From Panopea generosa (Eukaryota > Mollusca > Bivalvia > Adapedonta > Hiatellidae), in contig CM055905.1 of NCBI GenBank assembly GCA_029582155.1, positions 9,501,495 through 9,565,494 on the forward strand: a stretch of 64,000 bases of DNA. The letters run 5' to 3'. The position numbers and the translations under genes are program-made. Shown here in pieces: positions 28,601 to 34,043 of the stretch (within the stretch, counting starts at the first letter, position 1; every line of letters begins with the position of its first letter). The notes below the pieces were generated by a model that worked only from the letters and a program-made list of their open reading frames with translations, ran no database searches and had not been told where the DNA came from.

Positions 28601-29071
28601 TTTCTTTACACTTTTGATAACTTTCTTTCATATTAAAGTATAGAAGAAAGAGATCATTTTACAGTGTTTTATACACTATGGGAATATATTGTACTCGAAC
28701 GTATTATGGTGAAAACCATAGTGGACGAGACGACGTATATGTATTCCCATATTGTACAAAACACTGTAAAATAACCCAATAATGTACAATTCTTGTAAAA
28801 AATATTGTTAAAACCAATAACAATCGATATTCATTCATCCATTTTTTTGTAGCAACGAATACAAAATCTCTCAATTATTGTTTATATATCACAGTAAATC
28901 TTTGTATAAAGCTTTAACTATTAATATTTTATTTACCTCTTTTATCCATTGAAATATCTTGGTTGCCGATTGAATGCTTCCTGTAACTCCGTGCATGAAA
29001 ATGATAGGTTTGTAGCACTGGACACCGACACGCAGCAGAGATAGCCATGTGAATATTTTGACAAAAATCAT
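3005..29071 (-). CDS. PPT2: PPT2-like lysosomal thioesterase, nine coding exons, 284 aa
   Basis: The nine exons are listed separately. Joined, they give 852 coding nt plus TAG, with all phases compatible. The product starts with a signal peptide ([19 protein letters not shown]) followed by YKPIIFMHG, as in palmitoyl-protein thioesterases. It has nucleophile elbow HLICHSQGG (Ser95), then [37 protein letters not shown] (catalytic Asp, probably Asp210), DDSFGLRTL and GINHTQWH (His265). Spacings Ser-Asp 115 and Asp-His 55 match my memory of human PPT2 (117 and 55; 302 aa). N-X-T sequons occur at N182 and N264. The family removes thioester-linked acyl groups from lipid-modified substrates in lysosomes; PPT2 is preferred over PPT1 because of GGPxD and SSPQxGQ. 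No lesion is seen. Introns 2, 6 and 8 contain tandem arrays. Confidence 0.93.
3149..4537. other. PPT2-like intron 8, distal part: no recognisable feature
   Basis: AT-rich intronic sequence. Short ORFs on both strands lack codon structure or known motifs. I see nothing to annotate. Confidence 0.5.
4538..5330. repeat. 15-bp minisatellite in PPT2-like intron 8 (about 50 units)
   Basis: The array repeats CACAGTCACTACCCT with variants (GTTACT, CTGACAG, CTTGCAG). Scattered shorter units such as CAGTCACTACCCT shift the frame. The long ORFs here ([14 protein letters not shown]) exist only because 15 is a multiple of 3 and the unit lacks stops. Confidence 0.92.
5331..6659. other. PPT2-like intron 8, middle part: only a decayed tRNA-like trace
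   Basis: Around 5615-5680 a pol III A-box-like GATCAGTGGTTATAGC is followed by tRNA-like text, probably an old SINE. A poly-G tract lies near 5895. No gene is seen. Confidence 0.4.
6660..6865 (-). mobile_element. tRNA-derived SINE, family C
   Basis: On the minus strand the head GGTCTAGTGGTAGAGCGTCC is an A-box region. The body includes GAAGCTTCCTCGCTTGGCGC and ATTCCAGTGTGGCAGCGCTC. The same head and body order recurs at 49735-49930. No clear target-site duplication was found. Confidence 0.65.
7004..7058 (-). CDS. PPT2: PPT2-like exon 8
   Basis: The acceptor ATTTACAG precedes C TGT TTT GGA, completing Ser219 from exon 7. The exon encodes [18 protein letters not shown] and ends at AAG with donor GTAAAC, phase 0. 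This matches the family stretch following WQSS. Confidence 0.92.
7059..8119. other. PPT2-like intron 7, proximal part with an inverted repeat at 7724-7785
   Basis: Arms 7724-7745 (ACAACGATGGTGAAAAGTCG) and 7762-7785 are inverted copies, with a third related direct copy from about 7670. This looks like a small dispersed repeat. A decayed B-box-like sequence lies near 7290. No coding sequence is recognised. Confidence 0.4.
8120..8255 (-). mobile_element. tRNA-derived SINE-like sequence, family D
   Basis: On the minus strand GCGTGGTTCAGTGGTAGATC resembles an A box and GGGTTTGATCC a B box, 30-40 nt apart as in a tRNA. The downstream body contains TGTCCTTGAGCAA, also found near 9005-9022. It is too short to fix the ends. 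Confidence 0.5.
8256..9889. other. PPT2-like intron 7, distal part: no recognisable feature
   Basis: AT-rich sequence without supported genes; only the short TTGCTCAAGGACA repeat fragment near 9005 is shared with 8160-8180. Confidence 0.45.
9890..9974 (-). CDS. PPT2: PPT2-like exon 7 (catalytic Asp)
   Basis: The acceptor ATGTTTTAG precedes TG TTC AAA TCC, completing Met191 from exon 6. The exon encodes [20 protein letters not shown] then VIGPWQS, and ends TCG AG with donor GTAATG. D210 aligns with the second D of the family motif GGPDDG. Confidence 0.93.
10060..10555. repeat. 33-bp minisatellite in PPT2-like intron 6 (15 units)
   Basis: The unit is CTATCACTCTATCATCAAGC followed by TCGCACTCTCGTG. 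Unit 1 and units from about the eighth on carry A where units 2-7 carry G (TCACACTC versus TCGCACTC). One unit at about 10456 has a 3-nt deletion. All frames stay open because 33 is a multiple of 3; this is not coding. Confidence 0.95.
10602..10841. mobile_element. MITE, family 2, with about 42-bp terminal inverted repeats
   Basis: The left end GGGGTGGTATTCACCAAACA...TTCTTAGACTT is matched in reverse complement by the right end AAGTCTAAGAATATTTTCAA...GATTACGACCC. The interior is non-coding and AT-rich. It sits immediately beside the 33-bp array in intron 6. Confidence 0.7.
11540..11623 (-). CDS. PPT2: PPT2-like exon 6
   Basis: The acceptor TTAATCAG precedes AC CCT TTG, completing Asp163 (KDP) from exon 5. 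The exon encodes [20 protein letters not shown] then TYNSQ, ending CAA A with donor GTAAGT (phase 1). N182-E-T is a sequon. Confidence 0.93.
12131..12183 (-). CDS. PPT2: PPT2-like exon 5
   Basis: The acceptor TTCATTTCAG precedes A ATA GCA TAT. The exon encodes [17 protein letters not shown] and ends AAA G with donor GTCAGT. FGQ..S.FNYWKD is the family's conserved block. The plus-strand ORF overlapping it (12066-12311) is a shadow. Confidence 0.92.
12879..13358. mobile_element. MITE-like element with perfect 20-bp inverted ends, flanked by TTAA
   Basis: TTAAAGGGATTACATTGGCA at 12879-12898 is exactly inverted at 13339-13358. TTAA could be the target duplication. The interior holds a block at about 13111-13165 that recurs at 31147-31199. 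It lies in PPT2-like intron 4. No transposase is encoded. Confidence 0.6.
13502..13553 (-). CDS. PPT2: PPT2-like exon 4
   Basis: The acceptor TAACTTTCAG precedes CT GTC AAA TAC. The exon encodes (P)[16 protein letters not shown](K) and ends TAC AA with donor GTAAGT. It is the least conserved exon, supported by the Y-x-x-x-L pattern and by exact phase fit on both sides. Confidence 0.86.
13604..13653. repeat. (CA)n microsatellite
   Basis: A run of about 24 CA repeats with a single AA interruption, in PPT2-like intron 3. Confidence 0.95.
14098..14377 (-). mobile_element. tRNA-derived SINE, family A, full length with 14-bp target-site duplication
   Basis: The minus-strand head is tRNA-like (GTCCGATTAGCTCATC, then GGGGTCGTGAGTTCGAATCC as B box). 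The body contains CAGTCTCCG, TGATTCAAGTGG and GGTGTGCTCGAG, and the tail is a (TCAA)-like run. CTATAGAAATAAGA flanks both ends at 14084-14097 and 14378-14391 without mismatch, proving a retroposition and suggesting a fairly recent one. Related copies are at 16803, 50688 and 51161. Confidence 0.88.
15920..16127 (-). mobile_element. tRNA-derived SINE, family B
   Basis: The minus-strand head CCTCCGTGGGCGATTGGTCT and B box TTCAAGTCCCG resemble a Leu/Ser-type tRNA. The body has TGTGTAAGAAAGT and the 3' part CTGGATATGCCATAT. It is the same family as 24928-25130 and 48696-48800. Confidence 0.72.
16672..16764 (-). CDS. PPT2: PPT2-like exon 3
   Basis: The acceptor ATTTTGTAG precedes GT GGA CTG ATA, completing Gly97 of the GxSxG-type elbow. 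The exon encodes [20 protein letters not shown] then [10 protein letters not shown] and ends GCA C with donor GTACGT. ISLSSPQxGQ is highly characteristic of PPT2. Confidence 0.94.
16803..17060 (+). mobile_element. tRNA-derived SINE, family A, 5'-truncated
   Basis: It begins within the tRNA-like head (GGCTATCAATCCAGCGGTCG) and continues through TGATTGGTATACGACATTAC and GTTCTCGAGTACTGG to the family tail. It is diverged from the copy at 14098-14377. Confidence 0.72.
17224..24435. repeat. 62-bp satellite array filling PPT2-like intron 2 (about 115 units, 7.2 kb)
   Basis: The consensus unit is ACACACCCTGGGAGTGGGGA, then TATGTAGATTATATACAACC, then TTGCTATAACGTATATACAT, then AT. Successive TATAACG motifs lie 62 nt apart. 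Units are most uniform in the middle and right parts and decay toward 17224. A 1.2-1.3-kb block is duplicated (about 20750-21500 and 22050-22670) and a 124-bp dimer recurs at 20270-20540. The right end reaches 24435, so it overlaps the last 11 nt of exon 2. Many short ORFs on both strands ([16 protein letters not shown]) are repeat artefacts. Confidence 0.95.
24425..24578 (-). CDS. PPT2: PPT2-like exon 2 (catalytic Ser)
   Basis: The acceptor GTAATTCAG precedes GCC CAC CCG, in phase 0 after exon 1. The exon encodes [20 protein letters not shown], then [20 protein letters not shown], then [11 protein letters not shown], with Ser95 as nucleophile. It ends CAG G at a weak donor, GTGTGT; exon 3 begins GT GGA, restoring SQGGL. 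The last 11 nt (CCACTCCCAGG) and the donor are also the core of the 62-bp satellite unit. Confidence 0.94.
24787..24877. repeat. Dispersed repeat with inverted ends (AAACCTGTGTAAGCGGTCAC type)
   Basis: It runs from GTCAAACCTGTGTAAGCGGT to CTTAAGACAGGTTTAACTGT, an imperfect inverted repeat. A longer relative is nested in a MITE at 27897-28085. It is probably a small non-autonomous DNA transposon. Confidence 0.5.
24928..25130 (+). mobile_element. tRNA-derived SINE, family B, near full length
   Basis: The head GCCTCCGTTGCCGAGTGGTC with TAAGGCGCTG resembles a Leu/Ser-type tRNA; the B box is GGTTCGAGTCCCG. The body has TTTATGTGAGAAAGTTTGCC and the 3' part GGCTGGATATGCCATATATA. Confidence 0.78.
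25131..25537. other. PPT2-like intron 1: AT-rich, nothing recognised
   Basis: No coding, RNA or repeat feature could be supported here. Confidence 0.4.
25538..25950. mobile_element. MITE family 1 copy whose left terminus is repeated five times in tandem
   Basis: TGAACGGAACAGCTAACCCG followed by CCAC...TTTTTGTTAGT is repeated with a period of about 42 bp from 25539 to about 25740. The ordinary interior (TATTTTCTCAAAAAG) and an inverted right end (GGCTGGTTAACTGTTTCGTT) follow. It lies in PPT2-like intron 1. Confidence 0.75.
25951..27044. other. PPT2-like intron 1: AT-rich, nothing recognised
   Basis: Low-complexity TA-rich runs around 26420-26700. No gene or repeat family was identified. Confidence 0.4.
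27045..27610 (-). pseudogene. Decayed 3' end of a LINE ORF2 (C-terminal region after the RT)
   Basis: The minus strand reads, in broken frames, [12 protein letters not shown], then [45 protein letters not shown], then [20 protein letters not shown]...LxxETGRY...ERxC..C...xEDExHxLxxCxxYxDLR is the usual C-terminal zinc-knuckle region of several LINE clades; here the first two cysteines are degraded. Several stops are present. No RT is recognisable upstream. It is inserted in PPT2-like intron 1. Confidence 0.65.
27743..28165. mobile_element. MITE family 1 copy interrupted by a second repeat
   Basis: The left end CTGAACAGCTAACCAGCCAC and the right end GGCGAGTTGGCTGTGTCGTT are the family ends. 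Between 27897 and 28085 lies a copy of the repeat with ends AAACCTGTCTTAAGC and GCTTACGCAGGTTTGAC, nested inside. Confidence 0.65.
28166..28653. other. PPT2-like intron 1: AT-rich, nothing recognised
   Basis: No feature could be supported. Confidence 0.4.
28654..28773. repeat. Imperfect 60-bp-arm inverted repeat with 4-nt loop
   Basis: The arm starting TCATTTTACAGTGTTTTATA is matched in reverse complement by the arm ending ACAAAACACTGTAAAATAA. The centre is TATGGT-GAAA-ACCATA. It is either a foldback transposon or a hairpin transcript from PPT2-like intron 1. Confidence 0.7.
28937..29071 (-). CDS. PPT2: PPT2-like exon 1 (signal peptide and HG loop)
   Basis: ATG at 29071-29069 in context CCAGGATGA gives a hydrophobic signal peptide [19 protein letters not shown], then [20 protein letters not shown] and FQWIKE, ending GAG with donor GTAAAT (phase 0). 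The frame stays open for about 25 codons upstream but holds no ATG there, so this Met is chosen. HG contributes to the oxyanion region in the family. Confidence 0.9.
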
Positions 29072-29304
29072 CCTGGCCAAGCAACCAATTTCTAGACCTT
29101 TGCTATCAAGATTTGTGACGACAATGAAACAAATGTTTAACTTTATTTCTTATACTTAGAGTCTCCACGAACGGATGTACTCAAGCAGATCCGCATTATT
29201 CAATTAATGGCGTGCACGTATTACAGGATACAATTTGATAATCTTTTTACAATGATCGAACTTGAGTGGCATTTAAGGATATATGGTGGACGAAACAATA
29301 TGGA
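29072..29304 (-). promoter_or_regulatory. PPT2: Upstream region of the PPT2-like gene
   Basis: About 230 bp separate the start codon from the mollusc-type repeat at 29305. No TATA box or CpG-rich promoter is evident. Placing the promoter here is inference from position only. Confidence 0.25.
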
Positions 29305-30470
29305 AAGCCAACGGTGTCAAAATTATACCTTGGGTGACCCTCTACCTAGTTTGTTCAAGCCATCTAGATTCGTAAAAAAAAATGGCCGCCAGGGGGCGGG
29401 GCAAGTTTAATTAATAAAAACTTAAAAAATCTTCTTGTCAGAAACTACTGGCTTGATTTTAAAACAATTTCGCAGAAATGTTCCTTGGGTGACCCTTTAC
29501 CAAGTTTGTTCAAACCGTAGTGATTCCTAAAAAAACATGGCGGCCAGGGGGTGGGCTTATTTTACTATATAAGCTCTCCCAAGTTTGTTCATGCCATCTT
29601 GATTCATAAAAAAACATGGCCCCAGGGGGCGGGGCAAGTTTAATTAGTTAAAACTTAAAAAATCCTTTTGTCAGAAACCACCGGATCGTTTTTAAAACAG
29701 TTTCGCAGAAATGCTCCTTGGGTGACCCTTTATCAAGTTTGTTCAAACCGTAGTGATTCTTAAAAAAACATGGCGGCCAGGGGGTGGGCTTATTTTACTA
29801 TATAAGCTCTTCCAAGTTTGTTCAAGCCATCTTGATTCATAAAAAAATGGCCCCAGGGGGCGGGGCATGTTTAATTAGTAAAAACTTAAAAAAATCCTTT
29901 TGTCAGAAACCACCGGATCGTTTTTAAAACAGTTTCGCAGAAATGTTCCTTGGGTGACCCTTTACCAGGTTTGTTCAAGCCGTTGTGATTTGTTAAAAAA
30001 ACATGACAGCCACAGTAAGGTTCTACTTTACTATATAGGCAGCTATAGTAAAAACATCAAAAGCATTCTTGTCAGAATCTACTGACCTGATTTCGATGTA
30101 ATTTCACTGACATTTACCATGGGTGAACCTCTACCAAGTTTGTGTCAGCCATTGCGATTCGTCGAAAATCATAGTCGCCAGGAGGAGAGGCTAGTTTTCT
30201 TTATATGGATATATAGTGAAAACTTTCTTTCGATATCTGATATCCAGATATCCGCATAAGGATACTATTGTTATCGCACAACTCTTCTACGCATCTGTTA
30301 CATCTTCAAAACAAATCAAAATTCCAACTACTCGCCCATCTCGTTTTTCTGGTATTTTGAATGTACATGTATTAATCTACTTAAATTGGGTGTCTCGAGG
30401 TCACTCAGGTGAGCGATATAGGGCCATCTTGACCCTCTTGTATATTCTTTATAATGATTTAGTAAAACCA
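29305..30470 (+). repeat. Dispersed element with about 232-bp internal tandem units
   Basis: CCTTGGGTGACCCTTTACCA, AAGTTTGTTCAA and AACATGGCGGCCAGGGGG recur; the CGCAGAAATG motif recurs at 29471, 29704 and 29936 (period about 232). The right end carries GAGGTCACTCAGGTGAGCGA then TATAGGGCCATCTTGACCC, a repeat end I associate with mollusc genomes. No protein is encoded, so it is a non-autonomous element or satellite-like repeat. Confidence 0.7.
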
Positions 30471-30479
30471 AATTCATGA

Positions 30480-32731
30480 TGAATACTTTATTCTTAATGT
30501 TATGTGTTTATTTGCTTAATATTTAGCTATTTAGTCCAATTTTTGTAATTGATTAATATAAAGCTTTTTCTGTGTTTTTAATGTAAATGATGAATTATTC
30601 ATACAGTTTCGTACCTAATGCGTAATTGTAAATGTTATTATTTCATTTGCTTAAGACGTCTTTACAATGTCATATTCATGTTTACAGATTGTATATCTTA
30701 AATTAAAGTCTTTATTTATTTTAAGAACCATTATCTGTGTTACAGTTTTATGTATATGATTATTTGCATTGAACGACTTAAGGATTTACAATTTTATTTT
30801 TACATAAATAAAACTATGAATATACAATTAAACAATATAATACACGAGATTTACTTAAGATGAAAAAACAATAAGCCGGTCTAATAATATTCTAAGCTCT
30901 ATCATTAATACTTGTCCACTTTGCTACTCTTCAGTTCACTAGTGTTTTACTGATGTCGCGATACAAACTGCTAAGAAAAATAAGCATACTGTATGCGATG
31001 TACTCCATACTAACCTTAACAATTTTAATTATCTAGCAATGTTACACATACAAAACGAGTGTTGGTTTGAGACTCTCTTTTTCGTTAGAATGTACACTGT
31101 CAAGGATGGTCGACGCAGGACAATCACGACAGTACAGAATTAAAAACTCGTTCACGATATCGTTTTCGAGGATTTATTCGGGAAGTTTACGGAGTTTACC
31201 TTAATTAAAACAACCAAATATATGCTATACATAATACACATTGTTACGCCGATGAATCTGATTAACCCATGTATAATTTTGTATTTCAACCAAACTTTAT
31301 GGCTGGAAGTATGTTGTGATATATCTTAAAATGCACAGGTTTATGTAGTTTCGACAGCTATCTGAATTTTCGATAAGTTCAATTTACATGTATATGTTAA
31401 AATGGAGATCAGACTTGATGCTTGTATTAACGAAAGTGTAAAACATTTCCAAGTACTTAAGTGCACTAGTAAGGAAATATTTCCAATATTATCTGAAAAG
31501 GAATCTTCCCTACCAGCCGATATTTTCCAAGTATAACCATTTTAAGTGGACTACGATATGAAACAGTTTAAATGATATCTGAAAAGGAATCTTCCCTATC
31601 AGCTAATTTTGATCTCTAAAGTACGTGACAGTTATTACTTACATTATAGAAATTGAACGCGTTTTCATGATTTTATTTAAACTGAGCACACTGTGCATCC
31701 TTTATTTTCAGAAAATCTTTAAACTTTCATGTATCCCTTAGTTAATTTATTTCATCTGTTTGCAATAATTACCTGTCCTCTTAACTTGCTAATCAAATCC
31801 ATAATCTACACTATTGTAACAATTGATGATTATCACAATTTAGATAACACAATGGCATTTGATGAAAGGTGGCAGTCGAATCTTACAACTATGCCTCAAG
31901 CCATCATTTGATGTGACACTAGCTTGTGTAATATCGAAAATCAAGAAGAGATTAAGATATTCCGGTTTATGGAGGTAAATTAATGTACAAAAATGCTGAA
32001 ACCCGTCTGTTTTTCGAATAGAGAGGTTCCGGTTCACAGAGGTTTAAAGGGTATTCCGGTTGACATAGATATTACGGATATTTCACTGTATAGAAAGGAT
32101 AGTCTCCTCATAAGTTAGATCATGTTCATTTAATTTTTATTACCATTTACTAATTTTGTATTGTATATGTTATCATCTGCCATGAAATACACTTGATCTG
32201 CCAGGAAATACACATGACCTATGGCTCGTTCTAAATTATGTGACCTTAGTGACCAGCATGCTTTTTATGTATTGCTATGTTGGTTTCTTTAATTAACTAA
32301 TTCACTGTTACAATACGCGTTCACTTGAATGAGTGTAAATCACGGAATTAAGATACACTTATGTATCTGTTTCTCAGTGGCTTGATGTAAGAAAGATAAC
32401 ATCCCGTCCATCACAGTGAATTCTCCAGTTGTGATAATTTCTATATTCATGTTCCAATGTAGTCATCAAGACATCCGACAAAACATGTTTTCATATTTGA
32501 GTAAGACCAAGGATTTTTTTCCAATTTACTGATCATGCAGTAACCATACCTTAACAGCAGAGTCTTTAAGGGATTCATTAGGGTGTGTTGAAATGATCAT
32601 GTGCTGCTAACCTTCATTTGACTGTTTTAAGATTGACAAATGATACTTATTGTTTGTATGAGAAACAACACCTATATGTTGTCTTTACTTTTATCATTTT
32701 CTATCCATCATACTTGTATATTAATTCCTGC

Positions 32732-32765
<34 letters not shown>

Positions 32766-33083
32766 AGATATTTATTTGTGAATAACCATGACATAAATGA
32801 ACAGACCAGACTACGGCGGGTGCGCCTAGCTACAATGCAAACCATAGATACAATATCAAGGCCTCTGCCAAACCAATAAATTTGGTGTCGACCATGACTT
32901 ATATACTATGGAATTACATGCAACACATCTGGACAGGGTGGACAAATTTACATACATGAACTGATAGCTTTATATGAGTAGGATCCAGTTAAGGATTCAT
33001 GACTACTCACATGCTATATAAAGGACATATTTATAAACCCGTTGGATCATATAGATACAGTGAATTCATATATATTTAATTTC
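30480..33083. other. AT-rich intergenic stretch with minor repeats
   Basis: It contains a 50-bp block at 31147-31199 shared with 13111-13165, a direct duplication of ATCTGAAAAGGAATCTTCCC at about 31491 and 31579, a MITE-like stretch around 31950-32100 (ATTCCGG repeats) and a (TA)n run at about 32737-32762. No gene is supported. Confidence 0.45.
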
Positions 33084-33251
33084 ATAAAAGGAGATAATTA
33101 AATTCACAACAACGGAATTTACGATTTTTGGAATCTTTTCAGATTCTCATTCACAATCTCCATCTATATATCATGCATTGTGAATGAGAATCTGAAAAGA
33201 TCCCAAAAATCGTAAATTCCGTTGTTGTGAATTTAATTATCTCCCTTTATA
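33084..33251. repeat. Near-perfect palindrome: 74-bp arms, 19-nt spacer
   Basis: The left arm 33084-33157 (GGAGATAATTAAATTCACAA...TCTCATTCACAAT) and right arm 33177-33251 match with about two mismatches. No direct target repeats are obvious. It is a foldback MITE or a long hairpin RNA locus. Confidence 0.9.
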
Positions 33252-34043
33252 TGCACGGTACATGTTGTGTTCCTTTAATGAATAATTAATATATTAAATA
33301 AATGTTATATCAATGTGGTCCCTTTTGCACCATGAATATAATATCAAAATAGCAGTAGTGTAATAAAACAGAAAAATAAAATGAAACTCTCCACTACCAC
33401 AAATTGAGTTGATTTTCTATTTTATAAAACACGTAAGCAGCCAGTGGCTGCCATTTGTGCGGGAATCTACGGATTTAATGTGAAATAAGGGTGGAAATGT
33501 ACTACCCGAAGATGTCAAGGTAATATTTGTAAAGTTGCAGTACTGCCTTTAGTTATATGTTTCCATATATGCTCTGCAAATGTTTTATGCACTTCCGCAA
33601 CACCGGCAAGTGCGATCTTTGAAAATATAGGTCAAGTTCATCATAGGGAGTCATCGAACGCTAAAAATAGAATCGGCTTGTTTGTTTACATCGTACAGTA
33701 GTCTTGATCATAGGCGACGCAAAGACAAGCAAGTGCGCCTGTGATCAAGACTAATCGTACAGACGACAATTTTACAATATTCCTTAAATATTGGTAATTG
33801 ATTTTCATTAACCATGAAATTGATTATGTATGTAATTCAATATATAATTTGGCAAAAAATGAAGATAAAAGGCGTTTGTAACAACATTGCTCGTCACTGT
33901 CTCAGTCTGTGCGAAAACTTTTCAGGACAATAGCTTCGGGCTATAGACTTTCCAAAAATGTATAGCCCGAATTCATTTTTTTGTAGTCCATTAAAAAACA
34001 AAGACTTGAACTTTACAATATATATATTTTTTTACTTTATCAT
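33252..34043. other. Non-coding stretch with a 25-bp inverted repeat at 33691-33760
   Basis: TCGTACAGTAGTCTTGATCA...GGCG (33691-33716) is inverted at 33736-33760 with a 19-nt loop. The flanks also contain GGGCTATA / TATAGCCCGAA fragments like those at 36970-37010. No gene is supported. Confidence 0.5.
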
